DNA of 64,000 bases, taken from Ehretia macrophylla. Taxonomy: Eukaryota > Streptophyta > Magnoliopsida > Boraginales > Ehretiaceae. The DNA lies in contig CM075766.1 in assembly GCA_037974665.1 (NCBI GenBank), positions 51,344,569-51,408,568 of the forward strand, read 5' to 3'. How positions within the stretch are numbered: position 1 is the first letter of the stretch; each line of letters starts with the position of its first letter. The position numbers were made by a program, and so were the translations under genes. Shown one piece after another: positions 49,243-62,100 of the stretch. The notes under the pieces are model-generated. The model did not search any database and was not told where the DNA came from. It saw only the letters and a list, made by a program, of their open reading frames with translations.

Positions 49243-50162
49243 AAATCTTTATTAGAGAAGTTGTCTGTCTTCATGGGTTTCCGCGGTCAATTGTCACAGA
49301 TCGTGACCCATTATTTTTGAGCTCGTTTTGGTAGGAAATTTTCCGCCACCAAGGTACACAACTAGCCATGAGCTCCGCTTATCGCCCGCAGTTTGATGGC
49401 CAGACGGAAAATTTAAACAAAACCCTTAAGCTTTATCTACGCTGCTTTGTTATGGATGCTCCCAAGCATTGGCTCAAATATGTTCCATGGGTGGAATTCT
49501 GGTACAATACTGCTTATCACTCGGCAATTGGCATGACCCCATTTCGTGCTCTTTATGGCCGAGATCCACTAACGTTGCTTCAGTATACACCTCAATGCTC
49601 TACCAATCATGCAGTTGACAGTGAATTAGCATCTCGGGATCATATATTAAAACAGCTGAAACAAAATTTAGAAGATGCTCAAAATCGAATGAAGCTTGTC
49701 GCAGACAAAAAACGGACTGAAAAGGAATATGCAACAGGTGATTGGGTTCTCGTCAAGCTACAACCCTATTGACAACTCTCTGTACGAGGGTATACTAATC
49801 AAAAGCTAAGTTGCCGATACTTTGGGCCTTATAAAATCACAGCTCGAATTGGCAAAGTGGCTTACAAATTGGAACTACCTTCTTCGGCTAAAATATATAA
49901 TGTATTTCATGTCTCATTACTCAAGCCATTCCATGGTTCCCCACCTCCATCTACCCCTGCGAATCAGGTTCCACTATCCACCATACCTGAATTACAACCT
50001 CTTAAGGCATTGGATTCTCGCATCACCATCAAACAGGGCCAGCCAGTATCCCAGCATCTCATTCAATGGGCCAATCTTCCTATTTCTGAAGCTACATGGG
50101 AGGATACAAATAAATTCAATTGTACATATAGCTCTTGGAACCTTGATGACAAGGTTCATGTT

Positions 50163-50195
50163 CAAAGGGCACGGGGGAGGGGGGGGGGGGGGGGG
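50163..50195 (+). repeat. Polypurine tract grown into a long G run
   Basis: GGGCACGGGGGAGG followed by an unbroken run of about 18 G, a few bases before the 3' LTR of the gypsy element. It is in the normal place of a polypurine tract but is unusually homopolymeric. Confidence 0.8.
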
Positions 50196-50198
50196 CAC

Positions 50199-50570
50199 TG
50201 CAACGATGCCACCTAATGACATCACTCCCACTTCAGCTCAAACCAACGTAACAAACTACACAACCAGAAGGAGCACATACCTTAAGCACATGCCAATCCG
50301 TTGGAAGGATTACGAAATACCAAGCTAACAGAATGGCCTATATATATTACTGATGCTTTCAGCTCAAGGCTTATGAACAGAGCAAAGTTGTAATTTCTTT
50401 CTTGTTTTACTCTTTTCCAGTTGTCTTGGAGGGTAGCTCCTCGAATAAGCCTAGTAGTTAGATAATGTGAGGTTGTAATCTCTGCAATTTCTCATTAGCT
50501 TCTGCACAATTTCAATTCAATAAAGCTCTGTTCTCCATTAAACACCCACTTCTTCATTTAGTACATTGCA
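50199..50570 (+). repeat. 3' LTR of the Ty3/gypsy element
   Basis: The partner of 35391-35762; six differences in 372 bp, no indels. Confidence 0.95.
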
Positions 50571-51572
50571 AATCAATACTTTGCTTATCCAGTATTTAAT
50601 TGTTCTTTTATGTAGAGAGTTTTTTCAGTGCTTTCTTACATGCATCCACCTAAACTTATCACTTGCGAAGATGTTCTTCAAAATTGAAGAACTGATGAAT
50701 TGAGTTAGCTTGCTACAACCAATTCGATGCATTTATGCTCACCACCAGTTATCAATTACCCTTGATAAATTAACTGACTTATATATATTGAGACGCACTG
50801 TTACACTATAAAAGTTGTAGTAATAATTAGGTGAATACGATATAATCCTGCTACTTATCGTTAAAAAAAAACAATATTGTTTCTCTACTTGTTAATTTGT
50901 ACTCTTTTGCTGCCTAATTTCTATAAGATTCTTCCTGAGAACGGAACGAATATGATGTGAGAAACTATTTTTGTTTTAGTGATAGTTAAATTAATTTTTT
51001 AGCTTAAAAATATTTTAAAAATATATATTAATGTTTAAAAAATATAATCCCAACTTATTCCTTAAAAATACCGCTATTGGAATCAGTGAGGACTACAATC
51101 TCCACTGGCCCATATATATTATCTTCCTTTGCTCACATGTACTTATTATGCTCCTAAGATTGTTATGTTAATTTATTCCTAACTTTGATACGAAAATTAA
51201 CAATTCAGTTGAAAAACTTTGTTATGCATATACGGGTTTAAAATGTAAAAAGAATTGGTGTTTTAAATTTCCATATTTATTAAGTGTATACAATTTCATA
51301 TTTTTAATTAATTCCTATACCTAAGGGCATAGTCGTGTTGTACCCCTCTCTCTCTCTTTTTCTTTTTATTAAATTCCACGTGTCTCGTTTTCATGTGAAA
51401 ATATTCTTTTTCTTTTTCCTTTTAAAAAATTGAAGTGTATATCCGTATTATGATGCGTGCGTGTCATTTATCCAATTTTTTTGCAGCTAAGGAGTCAAAT
51501 TCTCAAGCGATTATTCTATTAGAAGCGTGTATATACAAAACTCAAAATGTTTTAAAGCAAATTCCCAACTAA

Positions 51573-52501
51573 CAGACTGTTTGGAACAAATGAATTTCAT
51601 AAAAAATTGTGAAATTCATTTGTAAATCCAATTTTTTTTGTTTGGTTGCACCTTTTTAAAAAGTCACAAATCCAGGATTTGCACAAACCTTACTCAAATC
51701 CGAACTCAAGAGGTAGAATTTGTAAATTCACGTTTTTTAATTCTGATGTTAATTCTTTGAGGGCAAAATTACCCTCAAATCTAAGTTATTGACTTTGCTA
51801 GAAATAGTAAAAAACTCAAGAAAAAAAAAAATGTCTTCCCCACTCTTCTCTCTTTCACGGCAAAAAAAGAAAAAACTCAATATCTTTCATTCATTCCTCT
51901 TTATTCGTTTAATCTTCTTTGTAAATTTATTTATGAATTTTCTTTTGGGCAATATGTATTCTTGTAAAAGAATTTATAGTTATCACATGCTAATCTTAAT
52001 ATAATCAACATATGTAAATCATAATAAATACTAGATAATGCTTTTATATATGACAACTATGCTAAAAAGATTAGTATCGTGTTTGTCGTGACTTTGTTAT
52101 GGCCGTATATATGTGTATAGTTGAACTTGAAGTTATTTATTCATGTTAAATTTATGGGTGAACTTAAAATTATTATGATTATTTTGTAATGTTTATATTT
52201 TTTGAAAATATTTCTTTGCTTTTTTTTTTTTTGAATTTTTATAATAGTACCAATAATCAATAATTGGTTAAAAAGATAACAGTTATATGATAGTCTAATT
52301 ATAATTGAATAAAAGAAAGATATTTAAGTAAAATACATCTATTAATTTTAATTTCACATGTGTTCTAAACACAATTTGAATTTACAAATAACATAATTGA
52401 CTTAATTTTATTTTACATTTTCAAATAAGATAATTTATTTATAAATGAATTCCTCATATAAATAAAATAAATTCTACATACGAATTGCTTCCAAACACTA
52501 T
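51573..52501. mobile_element. Possible non-autonomous DNA transposon (TGTTTGGAA ends)
   Basis: The left end reads CTGTTTGGAACAAATGAATT; the complement of the right end reads AGTGTTTGGAAGCAATTCGT. The shared TGTTTGGAA core and AT-rich interior suggest a short inverted-repeat element of about 930 bp. I could not define a target duplication. Confidence 0.3.
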
Positions 52502-53540
52502 GTAAGGTCGTTGTCTGCAACTAAAATCGTCTACCAGGCAGGCTGATCAGGTATTAATTTCTGTTGACTGTCTAGCTTGTGCTGTTGCATTTTTACTTTA
52601 CACTGTGTTCAATTAATTCATCCACGTTTTCAACCTATGGACAATGTCTACACATTGTAGTTCGGGTATTTGACAAGTACATGCAACTACACGAAGAATC
52701 GTCGCAACATAATAAAATCTAGGGTAAATTATTCATAAAATTCTTGATATTCGCTGTTCTTAACATTAAATCTCTCATCATTTAAAATAAATTTTTGAAC
52801 GCTTTATCTTAGTGTTTGTGTGTCTCCCCCTCCCACACTCAAGAACGTAGCCATTCACTAAATAGTGGGACTGTAATTTTCACTAACCCTAATAACAAAA
52901 CTATTAGTGAGTATTATTTAAAAACATGTATACTTTTAACATATTTTTAAATTAAAAAATTAATTTAATCCATTCATGTTCCTACCTTGCCATAGACAAG
53001 TTCACCCTTGTTTTACTCGACAAAGATCCACAAAATTTCCTTTTTGTGGGCATCTGTTTTGTATACAAAAGCGACAAACATTAGGAACTTCTGAAATAAT
53101 ATATCCCAGAATATATCCTAGAATCTTTTTTCTGTATTTTTGCCAATATACTATTTGTGTCGTCATCTCATCATTTAATACCTTTCTAATAATATATATT
53201 ACGTTACTATAAAATCCAAATCCATCTAAATGTGCTTCGTTAACAAGCTCAATGATACATTCAGAGCCAATTCAAACTGAAAAAGATCTAAGTGGAATAA
53301 ACATGAGACGATATATGTTAGATTTGGGGGATATCTATTTTGTAATTATATATGTAATTAAAATATTTTGTAATCATATATGTAATTAAAATATTTTGTA
53401 ATATTAATTTTACATTGAATTTTGATTGTCAAATTTTAGTTAATTTAATTTTTATATGAAATTCATATTTATAAATTTTACCATTTAAATTTTTTACTCT
53501 AATTATAAAGATTATCTAAAAGTAATTATTTAAAATTTAC

Positions 53541-53919
53541 AAGGACTCGGCGAGGGCATGGCGAGGGACAATTTAGTGAGGGCTCGACGAGGGAAGCGTT
53601 CGGTGAGGGCACGACGAGGGACGCATTCGGCGAGGGCACAACGAGGGACGCATTCGGCGAGGACACGACGAGGGACGCATTCGGCGAGGGACGTATTCAG
53701 TGAGGGCTCGGCGAGGGCTTATTATCCTCGCACAGTCGTCGCCAAAATGGTCCCTCGCTGACCCCTCTCCAAATGGCATGGGGTCGGCGAGGAACCCCAA
53801 TTCAACTACAAAGCTTTCAGCGAGGGACAATTTTCCTCGCCAGGCCCTCGCCGAGACCTTTTCGGCGAGGACTAGGCGTGAGAAATTATCCCTCGCTGTA
53901 TAGTATTTTTCTTGTAGTG
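53541..53919 (-). mobile_element. CACTA (En/Spm) transposon end or deletion derivative
   Basis: Read from 53919 on the minus strand it begins CACTACAAGAAAAATACTAT, the classical CACTA terminus. It is followed inward by many copies of a GCGAGGG-type subterminal motif, including about five units of a 28-30 bp tandem repeat (about 53573-53700). The left edge lacks a clear CACTA end, but TAC occurs on both sides (53538-53540 and 53920-53922), the 3-bp length expected for this superfamily. No transposase. Confidence 0.7.
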
Positions 53920-55034
53920 TACATCAAGCCGGAATTTTCAAGAAGTTACTATTTTGATAAGATAACACTATAGTGAAGTTGGTTTTGTGTTGATCACTGC
54001 AATGATTAAACACTTAAACATTAGTTAATGGGTTTCATGACAAGTTGCTTTCCAAGTGGGTTTGGGTTTTTGTTGCTTTCTGCAAATGGATGAAGTGAAC
54101 CTTACAAAAAATGACAAAAAAAAAAAAAAAATCAAAGGAAAAAACCAAAGATAGCATTTTCCCCGAAGGAAAGTTGTTTAAGATTATCTTTTTCCGAGGT
54201 GGTTTTTTTGAAACAACAAAAACACAGCTGTTCTAGATGTGTGGATGTAAAAGCTAATTCAAAATAAGAAAGTCTAAAATGTGAAAATGGATAAAGTTTT
54301 GAAATTAATTTTTATTTTATTTTATAAATTCTCTCGTAAGTTATTATTGATATCCAAATTTTCATGTACTTGTAGATTAGATTATTAAAATTTATTAATT
54401 TTTAATTAACTTAGTTCATCATATCCTTTTGGCTAAAGATAGAAAAACATGAATAATTTTAATTTGTAAAATCTGGTACGTTAATATTAAATTTGGTTTG
54501 GAATCTAAGATAAATCAATAAAAGCTAAATAGTTTCAGTGTCCAAAATTATTGGACTGATGGAGCTCAATGGTTCTATATACTAGAATAAATATTATTAC
54601 ATTATTTTGTGTTTTAAAAGTATTTTATAGGGTAACTGGTGACTGCAATCCAATTTTTATTTATATTTGCTTTATAATAACACAAATTTATTTTTGAATA
54701 ATCATTTAGCTTTAGTAAAAGAGAAGATTGACCAACATTCTTTAACGAACACATGGTGTAATCTCATTACAAAGCCAACGTATAATTACCACTACTCTTT
54801 AGAAAAATAATTAAGTCGGCATAAAAAAGCATTAAACTAATCTTAATCACCACAATTATTACCCCTAGGCCTTAACCATCACCAATAATTCAATAAAATA
54901 ATATGTATAACGCCTCCTTATGCAAAGTAATAAAGCATAAAACAAATGTCACGCGTACACGCCACTCCTTTCGCGTCAACTCCACTCACCACCCGCTTTC
55001 CTTCACCCTCCGTCCTACGTAACTCTCCGCTCGC

Positions 55035-55177
55035 CACGTGGCATTCTCCCAAACCCGTATACACACGTGGACCAATGAAATGAAAGAAACAGATCGTATC
55101 TCGACCCTTCCTCTCGTCCACGAGTTTCGATACCCACCTTCTCTCTGCCGCCTCAGTTTTTGATCCCCTGCCACGTG
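55035..55177 (+). promoter_or_regulatory. Three G-boxes (CACGTG) in the LNK1 promoter
   Basis: Perfect CACGTG hexamers at 55035-55040, 55064-55069 and 55172-55177. The first and third are in a GCCACGTGGC context. They lie roughly 70-210 bp upstream of the presumed transcript start near 55245. G-boxes bind bHLH factors (PIFs) and bZIP factors (HY5), which control many light and clock genes. Confidence 0.75.
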
Positions 55178-55244
55178 GCGACCAGTCCGTGACTCCTTTT
55201 TATGACATTGCAAGAAATAATAAAATATTTAGATAATTTTTTTT

Positions 55245-55439
55245 TTGGTTTCTCTCTCTCTAAGCTTAATCAACAAGAAGAAAAAAAAGCTCTCTCTCTA
55301 TCTCTTATCTCTCTCTCTAGAAGCTACGAGATTTGTGCCTTTTCAGCATCAAATTAGGGTTTCTGACTGCTGCTCTGTGGATTGAAGTGTTGATTTTCAA
55401 GCAAAGTTTTGAACTTCACTTCGATTTCTTCGTTTCAAG
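55245..55439 (+). other. Probable 5' UTR exon of LNK1
   Basis: A CT-rich leader (from about 55245) ends at a good splice donor, TTTCAAG followed by GTAACTT (GT at 55440). The acceptor of the leader intron, upstream of the ATG at 56103, could not be chosen. CT-rich leaders with an intron are common in plant transcripts. Confidence 0.5.
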
Positions 55440-56102
55440 GTAACTTTTCTGGTTAAATTTTGGTTTAAAAATATTTTTAATTTTTTAGCTGAATTTTAAT
55501 GGCATGTTTTTGCTAGATTTTATTGATTGAATTTTTAAACAAAGTTATTTACAGTTCTGTCGACTTATATTTTTATTATTTTTGTTGCTAAGAAGCAAAT
55601 TAAAAAAGATAAATAATTCTCAATTAAAGAACTATATGAAGTCAGAAGTTTCACTAAGCTGAGATTTATTTACTGATTTTTTTTTAAATTTTTTAATTTT
55701 TATTTTTTACCGTTGAAATCTTAATTTGTGAAAATGATTTGAAATTCTTTTTAATTTGCATCTTTTCTGTCTTAAGCAGCAGAAAGTTAAGATTTTTATC
55801 AAGAAAGAATTTGAATTTCTTTGTGCTTCAAATTTTTTGTTTGCTCAGTAGCAGAACATTGATTTTTTCGATATATACATATATTTTCTTTTTTTGTTTT
55901 GAGTTAGTATCATTTGATCTTTGGATGCTCTGCTTTAAATTAATGAATATGGAAAAGATTTTGGAGAGTGGATTCTAATGTTTAGCACTTTTCGGGTTGT
56001 TTTGTTTGATTGCAATCGGAGGTAAAAGGAGGGCTTGAATATTGAATATGACATCAGCTAAGACTGTGCATAGTTTGAGACCTGGCTGAAGAATTTGAAG
56101 GA

Positions 56103-59100
56103 ATGTCAGACTTGTGCATGTATGAGGTAAGCTTCTCATTTGCGATTGGCAAATTGAGAAAAATAAATTCCATTGTTAGTCTAGGCTATTTCTCAGTTTG
56201 TATTCGTTCATAGGTTAACTTGTTGAGAGCTTTGATATTGTCGCTTTGGAATGTTCGCCAACATGATAAAGAACGTGATGTTTTATGTTGACTGTTTGAT
56301 TGCATAATTTTATGTGGTTATAGTTGAGACAGAACTTTCAATGTCTTCAATTTGAACCACCTGGAATTGGAAAAATTGATTGTATGGAGTGCAATAATTT
56401 GGTTTTTCCTTATGGCTAGGTCAGTTAGTTCAATTTGTTTTTCTTGAAAGTACACGTAATGGATGTGTGAATTTAACATGAATCGTGAAGTTTGTCTTCA
56501 TCTGTGCATTGTGATGTAAATATGGTATTCTTGGTGACCAACAAATAGCAGAGAAAACAAATTTCGGACAACATGGAGGGTACTTGTCTTTACTGTACCC
56601 ACATTCCCGTTAGCGCTATTGGCTTGTACATTAATAGCTACGGATTCTGTTCACCTTATACTTAAACTTTTATAGCATGAAATCAGAAGTTAAAAGCCTT
56701 TGTTGATTAGAATCATTAGATTAACTGCACACCGTCTATGTTTCCATAGTCAACAAGTGACAGTCTTTCTAAAGCTGGAGAAACCTGGGATCCAGTGTTC
56801 GTCCTTTCCCTTCTCTTCATTACTTTGAGTGAAGTAGGAGGAAGTCATTGTCTGACCGGTTAATACATTCATTGGTTAAAACTATGTTAGTCTCAGACAG
56901 AAGTTGAATGATTGATTGGCACCCTAGGGAAAATTATTTGTCATGAAAGAGCAGGATCAATAGGGCATAATAATTTGTCATGAAATTGAAGAATCAAAAA
57001 GAGGTTCAAAGCAGTTGACATATTCATCGTGCACATCAGATAACAAAATTAGTTAATACAGGAGAAAGATGGTGAGAAAGCGAAAACTCAATCATGATCA
57101 CAATGTCAAACATTTGGTGGTAAAATTTCATTGATGGCCTATTGAGGAATCATTTATGATTTCATGATGAGGTTCCCTGGGCCACGCCAGTCATAAGTTG
57201 TCAAACGAGTACAGGTTTAACTGTGATATATTGTCAGCAGATCATTGCTGAGGTAATACTGTTGTAGTTACGTGTTGGATTTTGAAGATGTGTCCTGATT
57301 GGTACAGTATTTTTGTCCAACCACTCAATCTCTGATAAAATCTGACAGTAAATTCATTGCCAAAGGCTAGATTGGACTTGATTTTATCTTCACTAACTGA
57401 GTGGCATCTGCATGACTGTTTTTAGAGAGGAATGCTATCTCAAATCTCATTTGTCATTTTCTGGATTTGTCTGCCAAATGATGATTTTTTTTGGTTAGTT
57501 TCTGCTAATGTGTCTTTCAGACTGTTCACAATTGTTGAGTTAATTATTTTAATTGTGGTCTCTGCTATCTTCCTTAGCAAGTTATTCAAATATGCACGCA
57601 CAAAGAAATCTCTACCTAGCAGTGTTGTGTACTTATTTTATTGGAGTATTCTATGCAGTTATTACAGCTAAACTCTGTAACTGGTGTTACAGCTTGAAGA
57701 TATAGTTTGGGATGACTTTTGCCAGAGTGATGATCATATAGTGCCTCATCCTAGTGATGAACAGGCCAATGGAAGTGTAGTTCAGGGGAATAATCGTAAG
57801 AAACCTCGCCATGAAGTGAGTTGTGTAGCAAGTGAAGCTGGAGAACAAATTAGTCAACAGAAAACAGAACGGGAAACTTTAATGTTGTATGACAGAAGGA
57901 ACAAAATGTTGGAAAAAGAGACTTGGTCTCAGAAACCTGATAATGTGTTGCGATCTTCAAGCGATAATGAGCCAATTAAAGAAATGCCGAGTTTAGCATC
58001 TGATATTACCAGGACATCAAGTCACTGCTTCAAGAGTGACATAGAATCAGTTGGCAATGAGCTTTGTGCTAGTGATTCCATTCTCAATGACAGAAGTACT
58101 GCAGTTAAGAATTCCTTTGGTTATCCACTTGATCACATTTCAGAAGCAGATAATGGTCTCAGTTTCTTTGGTAACAGTCATGAGGACAAAGATTCTAGTG
58201 ATCTCTTATATTATGGTTGGCCTGATATAGGAAACTTTGAAGATGTTGATCGGATGTTTAGGTGATTGCTATACCTCTTTAACTGTTCAAAATATATCTC
58301 AATCATAATTGTCATGCTAATTTTGTGGTTGTCAAACCAATCTTTCAGGAGTTGCGATTCAACTTTTGGACTTGGTGCCAGTAATGAAGATGATTTGGGT
58401 TGGTTTTCATCATCAGATGCTATTGGGGGATCTGAAGATGCCTTGAAGTCAGACTTCAAATTTTCATGTCCAGAGTCGAGCGAACCAATGAGTATATCAG
58501 AGACTTGTGATCCATCTAGAGTTAATGATACAATTAATGAATCTACTATGCAGAATACATCTGTTATGTACCAAGACAGCTCTTGGCCCTCAAGTAAAGA
58601 TCAGTCTTCACCTCTTGGCCATATTTCTTTCTCAAATGGATCTAATGGCACTGCCAGCAAAGATGAGTTTATGTCTGAGGGACAGGTCAGTTCATGTCAC
58701 TAGGTTTAAGCACTTCTTGTTTAATTTCAGTATTAAACCTGAACTTTGGCAGGAATGACCAATATTAGAAATTATTTGTCAGGAAATTGAGTTCAAAGCT
58801 GGAGTTCAGCTCAAGTTTTCTGATAACTACCATGCCAAGAATCTAAAAAATAAAATGGTATGTCACAAAGTTATGGGTCATTCATAGAATTCTAATGTCC
58901 AATAACAAACATATGTAGGATAAATATAATAACAAAGCTAGTTTGCCTTTTATCAAGCGATTTTTTTTTTTTTTTGGGTGTAAATTAGAGGTCTCCCTGC
59001 CCCCTATATGTCTAGAAATACGCACGCGCTTACACACATCTTGTATATTACTGAATCCTGATGAACATAGACGCTCAGTTGATCTTTGGTTCTAGCAATT

Positions 59101-62100
59101 CATTAACATAAGACAAGGGTCACGCGTCCAGGTTGCCTTCATAATTGAAGTCATTTTTCTGATTTCTTTTCAAAGATTCTTATATTCCTGCCGGTCTTTT
59201 ATTCTACTTGTTCCATAACAAAGAAGAAGAAGAAATAGAGAGAGAGAGAGAGATAATTTTTACTCCTGTTTATGATAGAAAGCTACTGCAAAAGATCAAT
59301 GATTGTCTAACCACAGAGTCACATTTCCTTGACAGGTTAGTGTGCCAAAAAAGCAACTTAAAGTGCGCAATCAGTCTGAGATGGACAGGAAGGACCAATA
59401 TTTAGAAAATGGTTCATTCTTCTCTGTCAACAACATGCCAGAAGTAGTCCGACAGCAAAGACAAGCTTTAGACTCTGAATCCTTTGGATATTTGCGGAGT
59501 GATATGCCGTACATGCATTCAGAGTACACAGATCAGACTTCTGTACATCCAACTCCATCTGCTGTCAAATTAAAAAAAAGCAGCCTTATGTCCCTTTCTC
59601 CTAAGGACTCCTACGCATCAAATCAGCTCAATAAGTCCATAGAGATCTCCAATAATCCTTCATTTCAGGTAATCTCAATTGCATCAAATGAGAAGAGAGA
59701 AAAGCTACATCACCAACAAGGTCTCCGGGCCTCTTTTGATAATAAAAATGTGGACTTAAAGGTTCAAACTTCCAAGGATGGTCCAATTTTGGTAGAGAAG
59801 AATGCTCAGGATACTGGTAATGAGTTCAAAAATCATACTGATGATAACAGAGTTAAGTTGGGAATCCCAGCGGAGTTAGGTTCTTCTGTCGTCCAGGAGA
59901 GCTCTTCCATGAAGTCTGGATTGGATGATATCTCTGTAGAAGCTACTAGTTTTCGCCAGCTTCAACTTGTTATGGAACGGGTATGGTATTTACTTTGAAA
60001 TATCTGAATATGTGTTTTGACTTGATTAGAAGATTCACCTAATTTTTCAATCATAGAAAGAGTTGGTATTGATTTTTATCCTATAGGTCTTTATTATGCC
60101 TCTCAGCAATCAACACAGAGATTTTGCTCCATTTTGGAATCACTTATTCATCTAGAACTTTAAAGGTTTTGATAGGGTGTGATATTCAAATACATGTGCT
60201 TTCAGGTATTGTCAAGCACCAGTTTTGCTCTTTGTCTTATGTGTTGTCTATGTGCTTAATGCCATGATTGGGTTTTGTTTCGTTTATAGAAGACGTCAGC
60301 GACACTTGTCAGTCGTCACACGTAGCACAATCACAGTGAACTTCTTACATGTATTGCTGCAGTAGAATGCTTATCTTGAGGCATAGAATGTGTAAATTGG
60401 CTGAAGTTAGGCAAGCAGTATTGTTAAAGCATGATGGCATCGGATGAGGTTATACTCTCTGTCCATTTGCATTGGACTATGCCATAGTATTAATAGACTT
60501 AGTAATATTGTGAGACCCAAAACATTTTTATCTTGAATCGTTATTAAGTGCTATAAATTTCCTACTGCCATGGCTAAAATCTGCAATGGTATATAGTATT
60601 GGCTTGAATTTGATGAAAAAAAAAAATTGTTTGTGAAAATGAGTAAAGATTATTCTTTAGAGGCAGGTAGATGCTTGAAGGATCTGTCAATGGTCCAATT
60701 CCTCATTTTTCATATGCAATTATCATATTCTACAAATAGTTTCACTGAGAATTCGAATCTTGTTGTTTTAGTTGGATTTAAGGACAAAGCTGTGCATAAG
60801 GGATAGTTTGTATCGTTTAGCTCGAAGTGCTGAGCAAAGGCATACCTGTGCAAAACTAAGTGGTGGCTGTGCAGATGATGGAGATGCCGGTGGAGCTTTG
60901 ATGGCTGAAGGAAAACATAAGTACGCAGACTTTACTTGATTCCTGATATACTGGCTTATGTTGAATTTTGAATTGTGAATATCATTATAAGCATTGGAAC
61001 AAATTGGAATATTCATGAAGCAATGTATATTCGGTGATCTAGATACTCATTCCTGAGAATGCTATACTGTTATAGAGGATCTTCACTTCTAAATTCTAAG
61101 TAAACCTAGGAGTTGCCAGTTTTATAGATGTTGCATTTACATCTGCCAGGGACCAGAATGTAAGTAAGCTGCCTCCTAAGAATCCTGCAAGAGCTCGACA
61201 GCCTGAATGAACCCGTCTCTGTCCCTGCTGAGTTCCATACCCTGGTCTCTTTCTGTTGACTAGCCATATTGACCTTTTCTAAAGCAGGAGGAAGTTTATT
61301 TAAATCGACCTGTTTCACAGGATTCCTACTATAGTTTGCATTATCCGCATAATTTGAGAGAGGAAAAGCTAACAAGCTGCAGCTACAAAATAATATTTCC
61401 TCATGATTTGAAAGATTAGCAAATTGGATCTTAGTTTTTTCGGCTTTTTAAGGATGATTCTCCTGGGGCTACCTATTTACTTTTCCTGTTTACAGTTTTT
61501 ATGATTTCCAACTTGGAGAAGTATAAATGCAATCATAATTTAGGGGTCTTCACCCCCCCTCACTTATAGCACTTGTAATATCGTTTCTTCTTTGTCATTT
61601 TTCACACACTGTTAGATTATGTGTGACACTAATATTCAATCTGTTTGAATATTGGGTTTTATTATCCTCTCGACTCCTGCATTCATTTTTTCATCCAATT
61701 TAGCCTTTCTCATTGAGGTGAGGAGCATGAAATAATAGTTCGGCGATGGCTCTGAACATTTAACATCAGTCAACACGACATAAGCTAATGTTATGTTGTA
61801 TGAAAATACTTGTAGATGCTAGATTTATGTTTTGGATGGATTGGACTATTTGCTATATGAAGCGCCATTGTTGTTTCAAAGATATAAACAACTGTATGTC
61901 CTCAAACAAGGGGCAGCATTCTCATTGTGTGTATGGTTTTCATTCCAGGTACACTGGTTTCATGGATATGGAAACGGATACAAATCCAATCGATCGGTCC
62001 GTAGCTCATCTTTTGTTTCACCGACCCTCAGATTCGTTCGTAACGCCCGGCAATGATTCCGTGTCTTTTAACTCATCTACACCGGTAAGCTACGATATAT

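Larger units (their letters stand above)
35391..50570 (+). mobile_element. Ty3/gypsy chromovirus, Reina-like (fossil), split by a Sirevirus
   Basis: Outer element of a nest. LTRs of 372 bp at 35391-35762 and 50199-50570; flanking AATCA (35386-35390 and 50571-50575) is a perfect target duplication. Without the insert it is about 5.4 kb. Parts in order: gag with a CCHC-type knuckle (CYHCDEKWNPKHRC), protease (LVDGGSTHNFI), reverse transcriptase (FSKLDLLAGYHQIRVH), RNase H (ETDASGTAIGAVLSQ), integrase zinc finger and core (VVIDRLTKFAHFIPL), and a chromodomain-like end (IQWANLPISEATWED). The chromodomain and short LTRs suggest the Reina clade. Coding is broken in about six or more places besides the insertion. 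The LTRs differ at 6 of 372 sites. Confidence 0.93.
50571..55240. other. Intergenic region between the gypsy nest and LNK1
   Basis: AT-rich, with no gene supported. It contains a possible terminal-inverted-repeat element (about 51573-52501), the CACTA end at 53541-53919, and the LNK1 promoter with G-boxes at 55035-55177. Confidence 0.55.

Noticed and set aside
53558-53973. Open frames with repeated ARRGTHSAR-like peptides on both strands
   Set aside because: They come from the tandem subterminal repeats of the CACTA element; several frames are open because the repeat lacks stops.
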